From Alphaproteobacteria bacterium UBA998 (GTDB taxonomy: Bacteria > Pseudomonadota > Alphaproteobacteria > Rickettsiales > UBA998), in contig DBAY01000029.1 in the NCBI GenBank assembly GCA_002291925.1, positions 1 through 63,757 of the forward strand: a stretch of DNA of 63,757 nt. The letters run 5' to 3'. The notes beneath the pieces were generated by a model, which was not told the DNA's origin, did not search any database, and saw nothing but the letters and a program-made list of their open reading frames with translations. Positions 24,699 through 33,686 of this stretch are shown here, in pieces. Both the position numbers and the translations under genes were made by a program. Position 1 is the stretch's first letter; the number at the start of each line of letters is the position of its first letter.

Positions 24699-25256
24699 AT
24701 GAGTGATTCTCCTTACCAGCCCATGCACGGCACCACCATCCTCACCATCCGCAAAGGGGGCAAGGTAGTGGTCGCCGGTGACGGGCAGGTCAGCCTTGGG
24801 CAGACCGTCATCAAATCCTCCGCACGCAAAGTGCGCTACCTGGCGGGAGACAAGATCATCGCCGGGTTTGCCGGTTCCACGGCGGACGCTTTCACCCTGT
24901 TCGAGCGGCTGGAATCGAAGCTGGACAAACATCCCGGCCAGCTGATGCGCGCCTGCGTAGAGCTGGCGAAAGACTGGCGCATCGACCGCTATCTGCGTCG
25001 TCTGGAGGCCATGATGATCGTGGCGGACAAGGATGTCTCGCTCATCCTCTCCGGCCTCGGCGATGTGCTGGAGCCGGAGGATGGCATCGCGGCCATTGGC
25101 TCCGGCGGCAATTATGCGCTTGCCGCGGCCCGCGCCCTCGCCGACCGCGCGGACATGGACGCCGAAGCCGCCGCCCGCCGCGCCATGCAGATCGCGGCGG
25201 AGATTTGCGTCTATACGAATAACAATCTTACCCTTCTCTCACTTGAAGCCAAATAA
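24699..25256 (+). CDS. hslV: ATP-dependent protease proteolytic subunit HslV
   Basis: HslV is the proteasome-like peptidase of the HslVU protease. The mature enzyme begins at the Thr of GTTILTIRKGGKVVVAGDGQ, so the N-terminal residues form a propeptide of about 10. I chose the ATG at 24699; in-frame alternatives at 24690 (ATG) and 24657 (GTG) are also open and no start has a strong ribosome site. From GTTIL on, the sequence is typical (GQVSLGQTVIK, then ADKIIAGFAGSTADAFTL in pattern) and the length is normal. hslU follows across a nested palindrome. Confidence 0.93.
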   Translation: MSDSPYQPMHGTTILTIRKGGKVVVAGDGQVSLGQTVIKSSARKVRYLAGDKIIAGFAGSTADAFTLFERLESKLDKHPGQLMRACVELAKDWRIDRYLRRLEAMMIVADKDVSLILSGLGDVLEPEDGIAAIGSGGNYALAAARALADRADMDAEAAARRAMQIAAEICVYTNNNLTLLSLEAK

Positions 25257-25261
25257 ACCTT

Positions 25262-25385
25262 GTCATTCCAGCGGAAGCTGAAATCAAATTCTTTGTCGCC
25301 CTGAACTTGTTTCAGGGCCTTTCATGAATAGATGCTGAAACAAGTTCAGCATGACACATTTGAATTCAGCTTTCGCTGGAATGAC
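25262..25385. repeat. Nested palindromes between hslV and hslU
   Basis: The outer arms at 25262-25282 and 25365-25385 are inverted (GTCATTCCAGCG... and ...CGCTGGAATGAC). A second inverted pair lies inside, at 25296-25315 and 25335-25354, built on CTGAACTTGTTTCAG and its reverse, and ends in the same ATGAC. This looks like one element inserted in another. It overlaps an in-frame upstream extension of hslU that is not conserved. Confidence 0.8.
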
Positions 25386-25400
25386 ACGAAAAGGAAAGCC

Positions 25401-26708
25401 ATGTCCCAACTCACGCCTAAGCAAATCGTCGCGGAACTTGACCGCTTCATCGTCGGCCAGAAGGATGCCAAGCGGGCGGTGGCCATCGCGCTGCGCAACC
25501 GTTGGCGGCGCGCGCAGATTGACGGGCCGCTGCATGACGAGATTGTGCCGAAAAACATCCTGATGATCGGCCCGACGGGCGTTGGCAAAACCGAGATTGC
25601 CCGCCGCCTCGCGCGGCTGGCGGAAGCGCCCTTCGTGAAGGTGGAGGCGACCAAGTTCACGGAAGTCGGCTATGTGGGCCGCGACGTGGAATCCATCATG
25701 CGCGATCTGGTGGAGATTTCCATCAACCTCGTGCGTGAGAAACAGCACCGCGAGGTGCGCGAGAAGGCCGAAGGCGCGGCGGAGAACCGGCTGCTCGACG
25801 CACTGGTCGGCGCCACCGCCACCGCCGAAACACGCCGCAAATTCCGCGACATGCTGCATAAAGGCGAGCTGGAAGACAAGGACGTGGAAATCGAGGTGGC
25901 GGACAATGCCAGCCCGATGGCCAGCATGGACATCCCCGGCATGCCGGGCAGCCAGATTGGCATGATCAACCTCTCCGACATGCTCGGCAAGGCCTTTGGC
26001 GGGCGCACCAAGACGCGCCGCCTGAAGGTGAGCGAAGCGCGCCCGCTGCTGATTTCCGAAGAGTCGGAGAAGCTGCTCGATCAGGAAAAGCTGACGCAGG
26101 ATGCGCTGAAGCTGGCGGAGAATCACGGCATCGTGTTCATCGATGAGATCGACAAGATCTGCGCCCGTTCGGAAGTAAAAGGCGGCGAGGTCAGCCGCGA
26201 GGGCGTGCAGCGCGACCTGCTGCCGCTGATCGAGGGCACCATCGTCAACACCAAGTACGGGCCGGTGAAATCTGACCATGTGCTTTTCATCGCCTCGGGT
26301 GCCTTCCACATGGCCAAGCCCTCCGACTTGCTGCCGGAGTTGCAGGGCCGCCTGCCGATCCGCGTCGAGCTGAACCCGCTCAGTGAGGAGGACATGCTGC
26401 GCATCCTCACCGAGCCGGAAACCAGCCTCATCCGCCAGTACACGGCGCTGATGGGCACGGAGAAGGCGGATATTTCCTTCACCGACGATGGGCTTAAGGA
26501 ACTGGCGGCGCTCGCCACCAAGTTCAACCGCGAAGTGGAGAATATCGGCGCCCGCCGCCTGCACACGCTGATGGAGCGGCTGATGGATGACATCAGCTAC
26601 GAAGCCCCGGAGCAGCCCGGCCTACGCGTGGCCATCGATGCTGCGTATGTGCGCACGCATGTCGGCGACATCGGCAAGAGCGTCGATCTGGCGAAGTTTA
26701 TCTTGTGA
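25401..26708 (+). CDS. hslU: HslU AAA+ ATPase of the HslVU protease
   Basis: HslU unfolds and feeds substrates to HslV. The start is the ATG of MSQLTPKQIVAELDRFIVGQ, preceded by AAGGAAAG, giving 435 residues. Walker A is GPTGVGKTE with Lys63 and Walker B is GIVFIDEIDKI. The C-terminus DIGKSVDLAKFIL is the family-typical tail that docks into HslV. Its last 11 bp overlap the convergent orphan gene. Confidence 0.97.
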   Translation: MSQLTPKQIVAELDRFIVGQKDAKRAVAIALRNRWRRAQIDGPLHDEIVPKNILMIGPTGVGKTEIARRLARLAEAPFVKVEATKFTEVGYVGRDVESIMRDLVEISINLVREKQHREVREKAEGAAENRLLDALVGATATAETRRKFRDMLHKGELEDKDVEIEVADNASPMASMDIPGMPGSQIGMINLSDMLGKAFGGRTKTRRLKVSEARPLLISEESEKLLDQEKLTQDALKLAENHGIVFIDEIDKICARSEVKGGEVSREGVQRDLLPLIEGTIVNTKYGPVKSDHVLFIASGAFHMAKPSDLLPELQGRLPIRVELNPLSEEDMLRILTEPETSLIRQYTALMGTEKADISFTDDGLKELAALATKFNREVENIGARRLHTLMERLMDDISYEAPEQPGLRVAIDAAYVRTHVGDIGKSVDLAKFIL

Positions 26709-27984
26709 TTTCTTGCTGCCCGGGTTCGTTTAAACGCATTGTCCAAGGAATATTTATCTGAGATAGAGGATTCAAAAAAGTAATACGGTAGCGGAGATCT
26801 TCAATCACGCCTGCAGTACCATTTTCTACCCATGTTTTACAGATTGGGGACAACACATTCTTTTCATAACTACGTCGCATCTTATTTGTGGGCGCGCTTC
26901 CTAGCGTCGCATCACGCAGTTTTCGGGAGAGTTCACGGATAGCTTCTCGTTGCTCGTTCGTGGCTTTGTAATGATCAATAATAACATTATCCTTATCAAG
27001 CTTGGCGCACAAAGCTTGTTTCATTTGTTTCACGTCAACGCTGCTTGGGGTATGTTTTATGCAGCGGAAAAAAAATTCCATCTCACGCTTGATGTTTTTG
27101 CGCCTGAGTGCTGCCGCTTCAAGTGACTTTCGATGACTTTCTGACTCTTTTAAACGAGAGGCTTCGTTTTTCTCAAAAACAGCAAAATCGGTAATACGCG
27201 CAAGGTGTGCCTCTAAATCACGCAGCTTATAGTTTGAGAAAAACTCTTTTGGCTCTAACTCTGGATAATTAGTTTTACGTTGATTAAATTCTTGCCGTAA
27301 GTGTTGCAACAAAGTCAAGCTGTAGTAATAAATCTCTTTAACATCAGAAGTTTTGAGATTGAGTTCAGGGCTTTGCTCTTCCCACTTCGTGCTAAATTTG
27401 ACTGAGCGAAAAAATCCTATACTTCCATCCAAATTTGGAAATTCTTGTTGCTGTCTTGCCTCAAAAAGACTGAGAGGCGTAGGGCTCTCATCACATATCC
27501 TTTTGTCTTTCAGGAGCTGATCATGCTCTCTGCTGGCATTTCTACTCCATATGCGTTGCTGAGAAGCGACTATTTCTTCGATAGCCGGACTTCCTGGATA
27601 CCGGAGGTCTATACTGTTAGAGTAACTTAAAGGCCATTCTGGAAAAATGGATATCGTCGCCTGCTCTAGTGGCAAGACAATGCTTTCTGCAAGCTCACTA
27701 CCGTTATGTCCAAAGTCATGAGGCATAACACTACGCTTCATACGTGCAAGCACTAAAGCCAGTAGGCCATGCGCAAATTCATGCTCAAGGCGTTTGGCCA
27801 CTAACTGCTTTGACAATCTTTGATCGAAACCGTAGAGCCTGTTAAGTCGTGTAACAAATTTTATCAGCGTATGATCAGCTTCCAATGCATAGTGAGTAGC
27901 GCAATACAAGGGGTCGAGCGCAAGGTTTCCGTTCGGACCAACCGAGTTTTTTCTGTTTATCTCAGATTTAATTGGCAAAGACAT
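26698..27984 (-). CDS. Orphan 428-residue protein with an HExxH motif
   Basis: I do not recognise a family. The start ATG at 27984 follows GAAGGTG at about 6 nt; a GTG one codon upstream is also possible. The protein has HEFAH at residues 68-72, a zincin-like HExxH, followed by MPHDFGHNGSELAE (His89, His93, Glu97, Glu100) that could supply a third metal ligand. A charged, likely coiled-coil segment (about 265-300) follows, and no signal peptide is seen. The gene is visibly richer in A and T than its neighbours hslU and uvrB, suggesting acquisition. Metalloprotease activity is a hypothesis. Confidence 0.7.
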   Translation of the reverse strand: MSLPIKSEINRKNSVGPNGNLALDPLYCATHYALEADHTLIKFVTRLNRLYGFDQRLSKQLVAKRLEHEFAHGLLALVLARMKRSVMPHDFGHNGSELAESIVLPLEQATISIFPEWPLSYSNSIDLRYPGSPAIEEIVASQQRIWSRNASREHDQLLKDKRICDESPTPLSLFEARQQQEFPNLDGSIGFFRSVKFSTKWEEQSPELNLKTSDVKEIYYYSLTLLQHLRQEFNQRKTNYPELEPKEFFSNYKLRDLEAHLARITDFAVFEKNEASRLKESESHRKSLEAAALRRKNIKREMEFFFRCIKHTPSSVDVKQMKQALCAKLDKDNVIIDHYKATNEQREAIRELSRKLRDATLGSAPTNKMRRSYEKNVLSPICKTWVENGTAGVIEDLRYRITFLNPLSQINIPWTMRLNEPGQQEITR

Positions 27985-27991
27985 CACGCAC

Positions 27992-28008
27992 CTTCAAATA
28001 TTTTGAAG
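27992..28008. promoter_or_regulatory. Inverted repeat overlapping the orphan-gene ribosome site
   Basis: CTTCAAA (27992-27998) and TTTGAAG (28002-28008) are perfect inverted 7-mers around TAT. They lie just upstream of the HExxH gene and cover its predicted ribosome-binding region, a plausible repressor or RNA hairpin site. Confidence 0.4.
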
Positions 28009-28066
28009 AAAATCTGTTAGCAGATGTATGTGACAAATTTATGACGCTGGGCAGGTGGATACACAC

Positions 28067-30100
28067 TCATGCCATGCGTTTCTGCCCAACCTGCAGGCGG
28101 TTGATCTGGTCGCGCAGGCGGGCGGCTTCCTCGAATTCAAGGTCGGCGGCGGCTTTGAGCATTTTGGCGCGCAGATGCTGGAGCATGGAATCCGGATCGC
28201 CCGCGTCGTATTCGTCCTTCGCGGAATCGGCGGCCTTGGCCCGGGCGGGGGCGGAGAGGTGGTCGTTGAAGTAGGGTGACAATTTCTTCTCGTCACCTTC
28301 CTCTTCCTGACGTATGGCTTCGGCGATGGCGCGGCGCACGGTCTGCGGCGTGATGCCGTGCTCCTCGTTATAGGCCTGCTGCTTGGCGCGGCGGCGGTCG
28401 GTTTCCTCCAGCGCGGCTTTCATGGAGTCGGTCATGCGGTCGGCGTACAGGATAACCTTGCCATCGGCATTGCGGGCGGCGCGGCCGATGGTCTGGATGA
28501 GCGAGGTCTGCGAGCGCAGGAAGCCTTCCTTGTCGGCATCGAGAATCGCCACCAGCCCGCATTCCGGGATGTCCAGCCCCTCGCGCAGCAGGTTGACGCC
28601 AACCAGTACGTCGAAGGTGCCCAGGCGCAGATCGCGGATGATGTCGATGCGCTCGAGCGTGTCGACGTCCGAGTGCAGGTAGCGCACCTTGATGCCGAGC
28701 TCGTCCATGTATTCGGTGAGCTGCTCGGCCATCTTCTTGGTGAGCGTCGTGACGAGCACGCGGAAGCCCTTGTCGATCTGCAGGCGGATTTCGGAGAGCA
28801 CATCGTCCACCTGCGTGTCGACAGGGCGGATTTCCACCGGCGGGTCGAGCAGGCCGGTCGGGCGGATGATCTGCTCGGCGAATTTGCCTTTCGTCCAGCC
28901 CAGCTCGATCTGCCCCGGCGTGGCGGAGACGAAGACGGTCTGCGGGCGGCGGGAATCCCATTCCTCGAATTTCATCGGGCGGTTATCCATCGCGGAAGGC
29001 AGGCGGAAGCCATACTCCACCAGCACCGACTTGCGCGCCTTGTCGCCGTTATACATGCCGCGGATTTGCGGGACGGTGACGTGGCTCTCATCGATGAAGA
29101 GCAGCGCATCCTGCGGCAGGTACTGGAACAGGGTCGGGGGCGGCTCGCCAGGGCGCTGGCCGGTGAGATGGCGGGAATAGTTCTCGATGCCCTTGCAGGT
29201 GCCGGTTTCGGTAAGCATCTCGAGGTCGAAGGTGGTGCGCTGCTGCAGGCGCTGGGCTTCCAGCAGCTTGCCTTGGGAATGCAGGAACTCCAGCCGTTCG
29301 TTCAACTCGGCCTTGATGGTGCCAATGGCGCGCTCAATGGTGGGTCGCGGCGTGACATAGTGGCTGTTGGCATAGACGGTAACACTGTTCATGCTGCCCT
29401 GCCCCTCGCCGGTGAGGGGATCGAACGCGTAGATGTCGTCGATCTCGTCGCCAAAGAAGGAAAGCCGCCAGGCCTGGTCCTCCAAGTGGGCGGGATAGAT
29501 ATCGAGCGTGTCGCCGCGCACGCGGAAGGAGCCGCGCTGGAAGTTCAGGTCATTGCGCTTGTATTGCAGCTCGATGAGTTGGCGGAGCAGGTCGGCGAGG
29601 GGAAACTCGTGGCCTTTCTCCAGCGTGATTTTCATGGCGGAATAGGTCTCCACCGAGCCGATGCCGTAGATGCAGGAGACGGACGCCACCACGATGACGT
29701 CCTTGCGCTCCAGCAGCGATCGCGTGGCGGAGTGGCGCATGCGGTCGATCTGCTCGTTGATGGCGGAGTCCTTCTCGATGAAGGTGTCCGTGCGCGGCAC
29801 GTAGGCTTCGGGCTGGTAGTAATCATAGTAGGAAACGAAATATTCCACCGCGTTGTTGGGAAAGAAGCTCTTCATCTCGTGATAGAGCTGGCCGGCCAGC
29901 GTCTTGTTGTGCGCCATGATCATGGCCGGGCGCTGGGTCTGCTGGATAATGTGCGCCATGGTGAAGGTCTTGCCCGAGCCGGTGACGCCGAGCAGCACCT
30001 GGTTGCGCTCTCCCGCCTGAAGGCCGCCGACCAGCTGCTCAATAGCTTGGGGCTGGTCGCCGGCGGGCGAGTAATCAGAGATGACTTGCAGTTTCGGCAC
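28067..30100 (-). CDS. uvrB: Excinuclease ABC subunit B
   Basis: UvrB is the damage-verifying helicase of nucleotide excision repair. The 677-residue protein starts with a GTG codon (VISDYSPAGDQPQAIEQL follows). It carries Walker A TGSGKT, the beta-hairpin region YYDYYQPEAYVPRTDT, the helicase motifs FIDESHVT and QTIGRAARN, and a C-terminal UVR motif (AKMLKAAADLEFEEAARLRDQ) that binds UvrC. uvrA and uvrC are not in this window. The gene is complete. Confidence 0.97.
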   Translation of the reverse strand: MPKLQVISDYSPAGDQPQAIEQLVGGLQAGERNQVLLGVTGSGKTFTMAHIIQQTQRPAMIMAHNKTLAGQLYHEMKSFFPNNAVEYFVSYYDYYQPEAYVPRTDTFIEKDSAINEQIDRMRHSATRSLLERKDVIVVASVSCIYGIGSVETYSAMKITLEKGHEFPLADLLRQLIELQYKRNDLNFQRGSFRVRGDTLDIYPAHLEDQAWRLSFFGDEIDDIYAFDPLTGEGQGSMNSVTVYANSHYVTPRPTIERAIGTIKAELNERLEFLHSQGKLLEAQRLQQRTTFDLEMLTETGTCKGIENYSRHLTGQRPGEPPPTLFQYLPQDALLFIDESHVTVPQIRGMYNGDKARKSVLVEYGFRLPSAMDNRPMKFEEWDSRRPQTVFVSATPGQIELGWTKGKFAEQIIRPTGLLDPPVEIRPVDTQVDDVLSEIRLQIDKGFRVLVTTLTKKMAEQLTEYMDELGIKVRYLHSDVDTLERIDIIRDLRLGTFDVLVGVNLLREGLDIPECGLVAILDADKEGFLRSQTSLIQTIGRAARNADGKVILYADRMTDSMKAALEETDRRRAKQQAYNEEHGITPQTVRRAIAEAIRQEEEGDEKKLSPYFNDHLSAPARAKAADSAKDEYDAGDPDSMLQHLRAKMLKAAADLEFEEAARLRDQINRLQVGQKRMA

Positions 30101-30171
30101 GCGGGCGCTCTGTAGGTGGCAGCCCTCAAATATAGGGAAAAACCCACGGAATGGCTAGGGTGCGCGGGAAA

Positions 30172-31125
30172 TTAACCGCCGCCGAAAAGACCACCCTGTA
30201 ATTTGACCGTAATATAGGCTGGTCCCATGATAATAATAAACAGGGCTGGCAACAGCAGGGTGATAAGCGGAACAGTCATTAAGGCCGGGAGGCGCCCCGC
30301 CTTGTTTTCGGCAATCATCAGGCGCGTATGGCGGTAATCGTCAGATAGCACGCGCAATGTGTCGGTCAGGCTGGTGCCGAAACGCTCTGTTTGAATCAAG
30401 GCTGCAACAAGGGAGCGGAAGGCTACCAGATTGGTGCGTTCTCCCAGATTAATCAGGGCGCGGGAGCGGTCGTTAAGCAGGGTAAGTTCCAGCCGGGTGC
30501 GATTGAGTTCCTCGTTAATTTCCGGGTAGGCCCGGCCCAATTCGTTGGTGACGCGCGCGAGGGCGGCATCCAGCGCCAAACCTGATTCCACGCAAACGAC
30601 CATAAGATCCAGAGTATCCGGAAAAGCTCGCTGAAGGTTTTGCTGACGGCGCTGGGTAGTGTTGGAAATATAGAGTTGGCTACCAAACAGGCCCAGAACA
30701 ACAAACAGTGCACCACCGATCCAGTAGGCATATTGCAGGCTCGTTGGGTCCTTAGTGAGCAGCAGCGGTATGCCAAGGGCGGCAACAAAGAAGCCAATTA
30801 GACGGCGGTAAAGCAAAATATAGGCGGGTGTATCTGGCGAATTCAGGCCCGCATGCATCAGCTTGGGGCGCAGCTCTTTCTTGGCTTGTTCGACATTCAA
30901 GGCTGTCAGGCGTAGGAAATTCTCGACCCCCTTGGCAGCGGAAGACGGCTGATCCGTGATTTCCACCAGCGCATCCTGCCCCTCGGGTGTGTAATACTCG
31001 TCCGGAAGCTCCTCCGCCCCCTGTAGCTGGTTAAGCCGTTGCTGACGGCTGAAATATGTGTCTATAGCCACATAGGCTGTAAAGACGACAACCGCGACAA
31101 GGATCGCAATTAATAAGGGAGACAT
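30172..31125 (-). CDS. tadC: TadC inner-membrane protein of the Tad pilus
   Basis: TadC is one of the two paralogous GspF-like platform proteins of Tad/Flp pilus assembly. The 317-residue protein has an N-terminal membrane segment (about residues 3-22), two central ones (about 105-145) and C-terminal hydrophobic segments (about 270-300). Between them is the GspF-like block DTLDLMVVCVESGLALDAALARV and the second half RFGTSLTDTLRVLSDDYR. It lies 2 nt after tadB and is the last gene of the operon. Confidence 0.92.
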   Translation of the reverse strand: MSPLLIAILVAVVVFTAYVAIDTYFSRQQRLNQLQGAEELPDEYYTPEGQDALVEITDQPSSAAKGVENFLRLTALNVEQAKKELRPKLMHAGLNSPDTPAYILLYRRLIGFFVAALGIPLLLTKDPTSLQYAYWIGGALFVVLGLFGSQLYISNTTQRRQQNLQRAFPDTLDLMVVCVESGLALDAALARVTNELGRAYPEINEELNRTRLELTLLNDRSRALINLGERTNLVAFRSLVAALIQTERFGTSLTDTLRVLSDDYRHTRLMIAENKAGRLPALMTVPLITLLLPALFIIIMGPAYITVKLQGGLFGGG

Positions 31126-31127
31126 GG

Positions 31128-32093
31128 TCAGATCTCCACGTTAAGCATCTTACGCACGATTACCTGCGCCAGCACGATCAGCCCGAACGCCACACCCAGC
31201 AAGATATTGCCCGTACTGGTATTCAGCATGGGTTCAAGATGGCCTGGGGCAATGAAATAGAGTGCCAGAAAAACTAGTACTGGAATAGCTCCAAGAATCC
31301 AGCCAGTCGCACGCCCTTCGGAGGTCATGGCACGGATTTTCAGGCGTAGCTGCTTGCGTTTGCGAATGACATTGGAGAGGTTGCTCACGACCTCGGCAAG
31401 GTTACCGCCTGTTTCCTGCTGCACGCGCAGCACGACGATAAAGAATTTTACATCCTGCTCATCAATGCGGTGTGTCAGGCGCATCAGTGCGTCATCGGTG
31501 CTTCGTCCCAGCGCAATTTCATCAATGACTTGGCGAAATTCGGTGGATACGGGCGGCTCCATATTTTCTGCCACCATCTTGAGTGCTGTATTAAGTGGGA
31601 AACCTGAGCGTACGCTGCGCACAATCATGTCGAGCACATCGGGGAAATCGTTGATAAACTTGCGGTTGCGAGCCTGTATGCGTCCCTGCAGATGGCGCCA
31701 GAAAAGATAAGGGACCAGCAGGGCGGACAGGAGTGCGAAAAAAGGACGCCCGCTTGATTCATATACAAGAAACGGTACCAGACCGGTCGCGAAAACGACT
31801 ACAATGAGGATAACAGCCGCCTGCTTTTCCAAGCCGGCACGCAGGATTTTGCGTGCCACCTCCTCGCCAAACGGTAGTTTGGCGAGGGCTCGGAGAACAG
31901 GCATGTCTGAGAAATCCGTCCGCATGATGGAGACGGCTTCCTGCGAAAGGCCATCCTCCGGGAAGGCTCCCCCGGCATTCATCTGGGCCAGCATCTGCTC
32001 GGTGCGACTCTGACCGCTCAGCCGGTTAATAACGGCCAGTGTAACAACGAAACAGACCAGACCAATCGCAATGGATATGAAAAGGGGAGTCAT
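31128..32093 (-). CDS. tadB: TadB inner-membrane protein of the Tad pilus
   Basis: TadB pairs with TadC as the pilus platform and recruits the CpaF ATPase. The 321-residue protein has the T2SSF domain DVLDMIVRSVRSGFPLNTALKMV near the middle and the second half VQQETGGNLAEVVSNLSNVIRKRKQL. Membrane segments lie at about residues 4-22, 94-132, 264-285 and 297-314. It starts 3 nt after cpaF. Confidence 0.92.
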   Translation of the reverse strand: MTPLFISIAIGLVCFVVTLAVINRLSGQSRTEQMLAQMNAGGAFPEDGLSQEAVSIMRTDFSDMPVLRALAKLPFGEEVARKILRAGLEKQAAVILIVVVFATGLVPFLVYESSGRPFFALLSALLVPYLFWRHLQGRIQARNRKFINDFPDVLDMIVRSVRSGFPLNTALKMVAENMEPPVSTEFRQVIDEIALGRSTDDALMRLTHRIDEQDVKFFIVVLRVQQETGGNLAEVVSNLSNVIRKRKQLRLKIRAMTSEGRATGWILGAIPVLVFLALYFIAPGHLEPMLNTSTGNILLGVAFGLIVLAQVIVRKMLNVEI

Positions 32094-32096
32094 GGC

Positions 32097-33686
32097 TTAA
32101 CCTGTATATCCCCCTGTTTTACCACCAATACCTAAACTTTCCATTAACTCTCGCTCGACCCCGAAATACTCGGCGCGTGGTGTGAAGCGCGGGCGGAAGC
32201 CCATGCACTGGAATTCGCCATCCAAGCTGCCATCGGGTTTCACACCTTTCGTCTTGAAGATGAAAAGTGGTTGTGTAACAATAGTTTCGCCTTCTACCCC
32301 GACAATTTCCTCTACATGCGTGATGCGTCGCTTGCCGTCACGCATGCGAGCCACCTGCACGATGAGCTGCAGGGCGCTGGCAATCTGGTAGCGCAGAGAG
32401 GCATGCGGCACCTGCACCCCGGACATGCTGACCAGATTTTCGATACGTGCCAGGCAATCGCGCGGGTTGTTGGAGTGGATCGTGGCCATAGATCCGTCAT
32501 GGCCTGTGTTCATGGCGGAGAGGACATCAATAACCTCGTCACCGCGAATTTCGCCAAGGATAATACGGTCAGGACGCATGCGTAGCGCATTACGCACCAG
32601 CTGCCTCTGGGTCACCTCGCCGGATCCTTCGGTAGAGGCCGGGCGGGTTTCCAGACGAAGCACATGCGGTTGTGCCAGTTGCAACTCCGCCGCATCCTCG
32701 ATGGTAATGACGCGCTCCCCGGGGTCGATATGGCCGGAAAGTGCGTTCAGCAGCGTCGTCTTGCCGGATCCCGTGCCACCAGAAATGATGATATTCAGGC
32801 GCATATAAGCACATAGACCCAGGAATTTCGCCATGCTGGGTGTCATCGAGTCATAGGTGACGTAATCCGTCAATGCCATCTTCGATTTCTTAAACTTGCG
32901 GATGGAAACCAGGCAACCATCCAGCGCCAGCGGGGGAATGATGGCATTGAAGCGTGAACCATCGGCCAGACGGGCATCCACCATGGGACTCGCTTCGTCG
33001 ATGCGGCGACCCACCCGCGATACGATGCGCTGAATGATACCAATTAGGTGGCGTTCACTTAGAAACTTTATATCTGTCAGATAGATCTTGCCGCGCTTTT
33101 CCACGTAGATGCGTTCAGCGGTGTTGATCATGATGTCCGCCACATCCGGGTCCGCCAGCAGCGGCTCTAACGGCCCAAGCCCAAGAATCTCGTCTACACA
33201 CTGCTGCAGCAGGAGATCAATCTGCGGCTGGGTCAACGGAATGTTAAGCGCCTGATAGGTGCCTTCCGCAGCCTCAGTCACGCGCTGGCGCTTGCGATCC
33301 TGCGTCAGTTTCTGGATGCTGGCGAAATTGATATTGTCCACCAACTCCTGGATAATGCGTGCTTTGGCCTTCAGGAAGTCCGGGGTTTCAAGGCCGCTAT
33401 CCGTGTAACGCGCGAGTGGCGCGCTATCTTTCTGCGCAGCTGAAAGCGTGGAGGCGGCTTCCGTTTGCACTTGGTAGGACTGACGCGCCTGAAGCTGGGC
33501 ATCCGATCCTTGAGTCACCGAGGGAAGCTGAGCCCCCCCTGGCGAGAGCGTGCCATCCGCAGGCGGAACGCCACTTTCGGCCTGCCCTGCATTGGGCTGA
33601 GTAGGGCGGGAGGAAGCGCTGCGGTCGTTGCCCGCCTCGGGGCTGGCTGGATTGATGGAAGGGGGTTTCTTGCCAAACACGCTCAT
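32097..33686 (-). CDS. cpaF: CpaF/TadA ATPase of the Tad pilus
   Basis: CpaF is the bifunctional hexameric ATPase that drives Tad pilus extension and retraction. The 529-residue protein has a disordered N-terminal region (about 120 residues rich in Pro, Ser, Gln), an N1D-like domain, Walker A GGTGSGKT, Asp-box TIEDAAELQL, Walker B IILGEIRGDE and a His box. Its start overlaps the cpaE stop by 4 nt, so translation is coupled. Confidence 0.94.
   Translation of the reverse strand: MSVFGKKPPSINPASPEAGNDRSASSRPTQPNAGQAESGVPPADGTLSPGGAQLPSVTQGSDAQLQARQSYQVQTEAASTLSAAQKDSAPLARYTDSGLETPDFLKAKARIIQELVDNINFASIQKLTQDRKRQRVTEAAEGTYQALNIPLTQPQIDLLLQQCVDEILGLGPLEPLLADPDVADIMINTAERIYVEKRGKIYLTDIKFLSERHLIGIIQRIVSRVGRRIDEASPMVDARLADGSRFNAIIPPLALDGCLVSIRKFKKSKMALTDYVTYDSMTPSMAKFLGLCAYMRLNIIISGGTGSGKTTLLNALSGHIDPGERVITIEDAAELQLAQPHVLRLETRPASTEGSGEVTQRQLVRNALRMRPDRIILGEIRGDEVIDVLSAMNTGHDGSMATIHSNNPRDCLARIENLVSMSGVQVPHASLRYQIASALQLIVQVARMRDGKRRITHVEEIVGVEGETIVTQPLFIFKTKGVKPDGSLDGEFQCMGFRPRFTPRAEYFGVERELMESLGIGGKTGGYTG

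Noticed and set aside
28358..30115. 585-codon frame antisense to uvrB
   Set aside because: It is a shadow of uvrB. The amino acid composition (His/Leu/Gly/Ala rich) is typical of antisense reading of a GC-rich gene.
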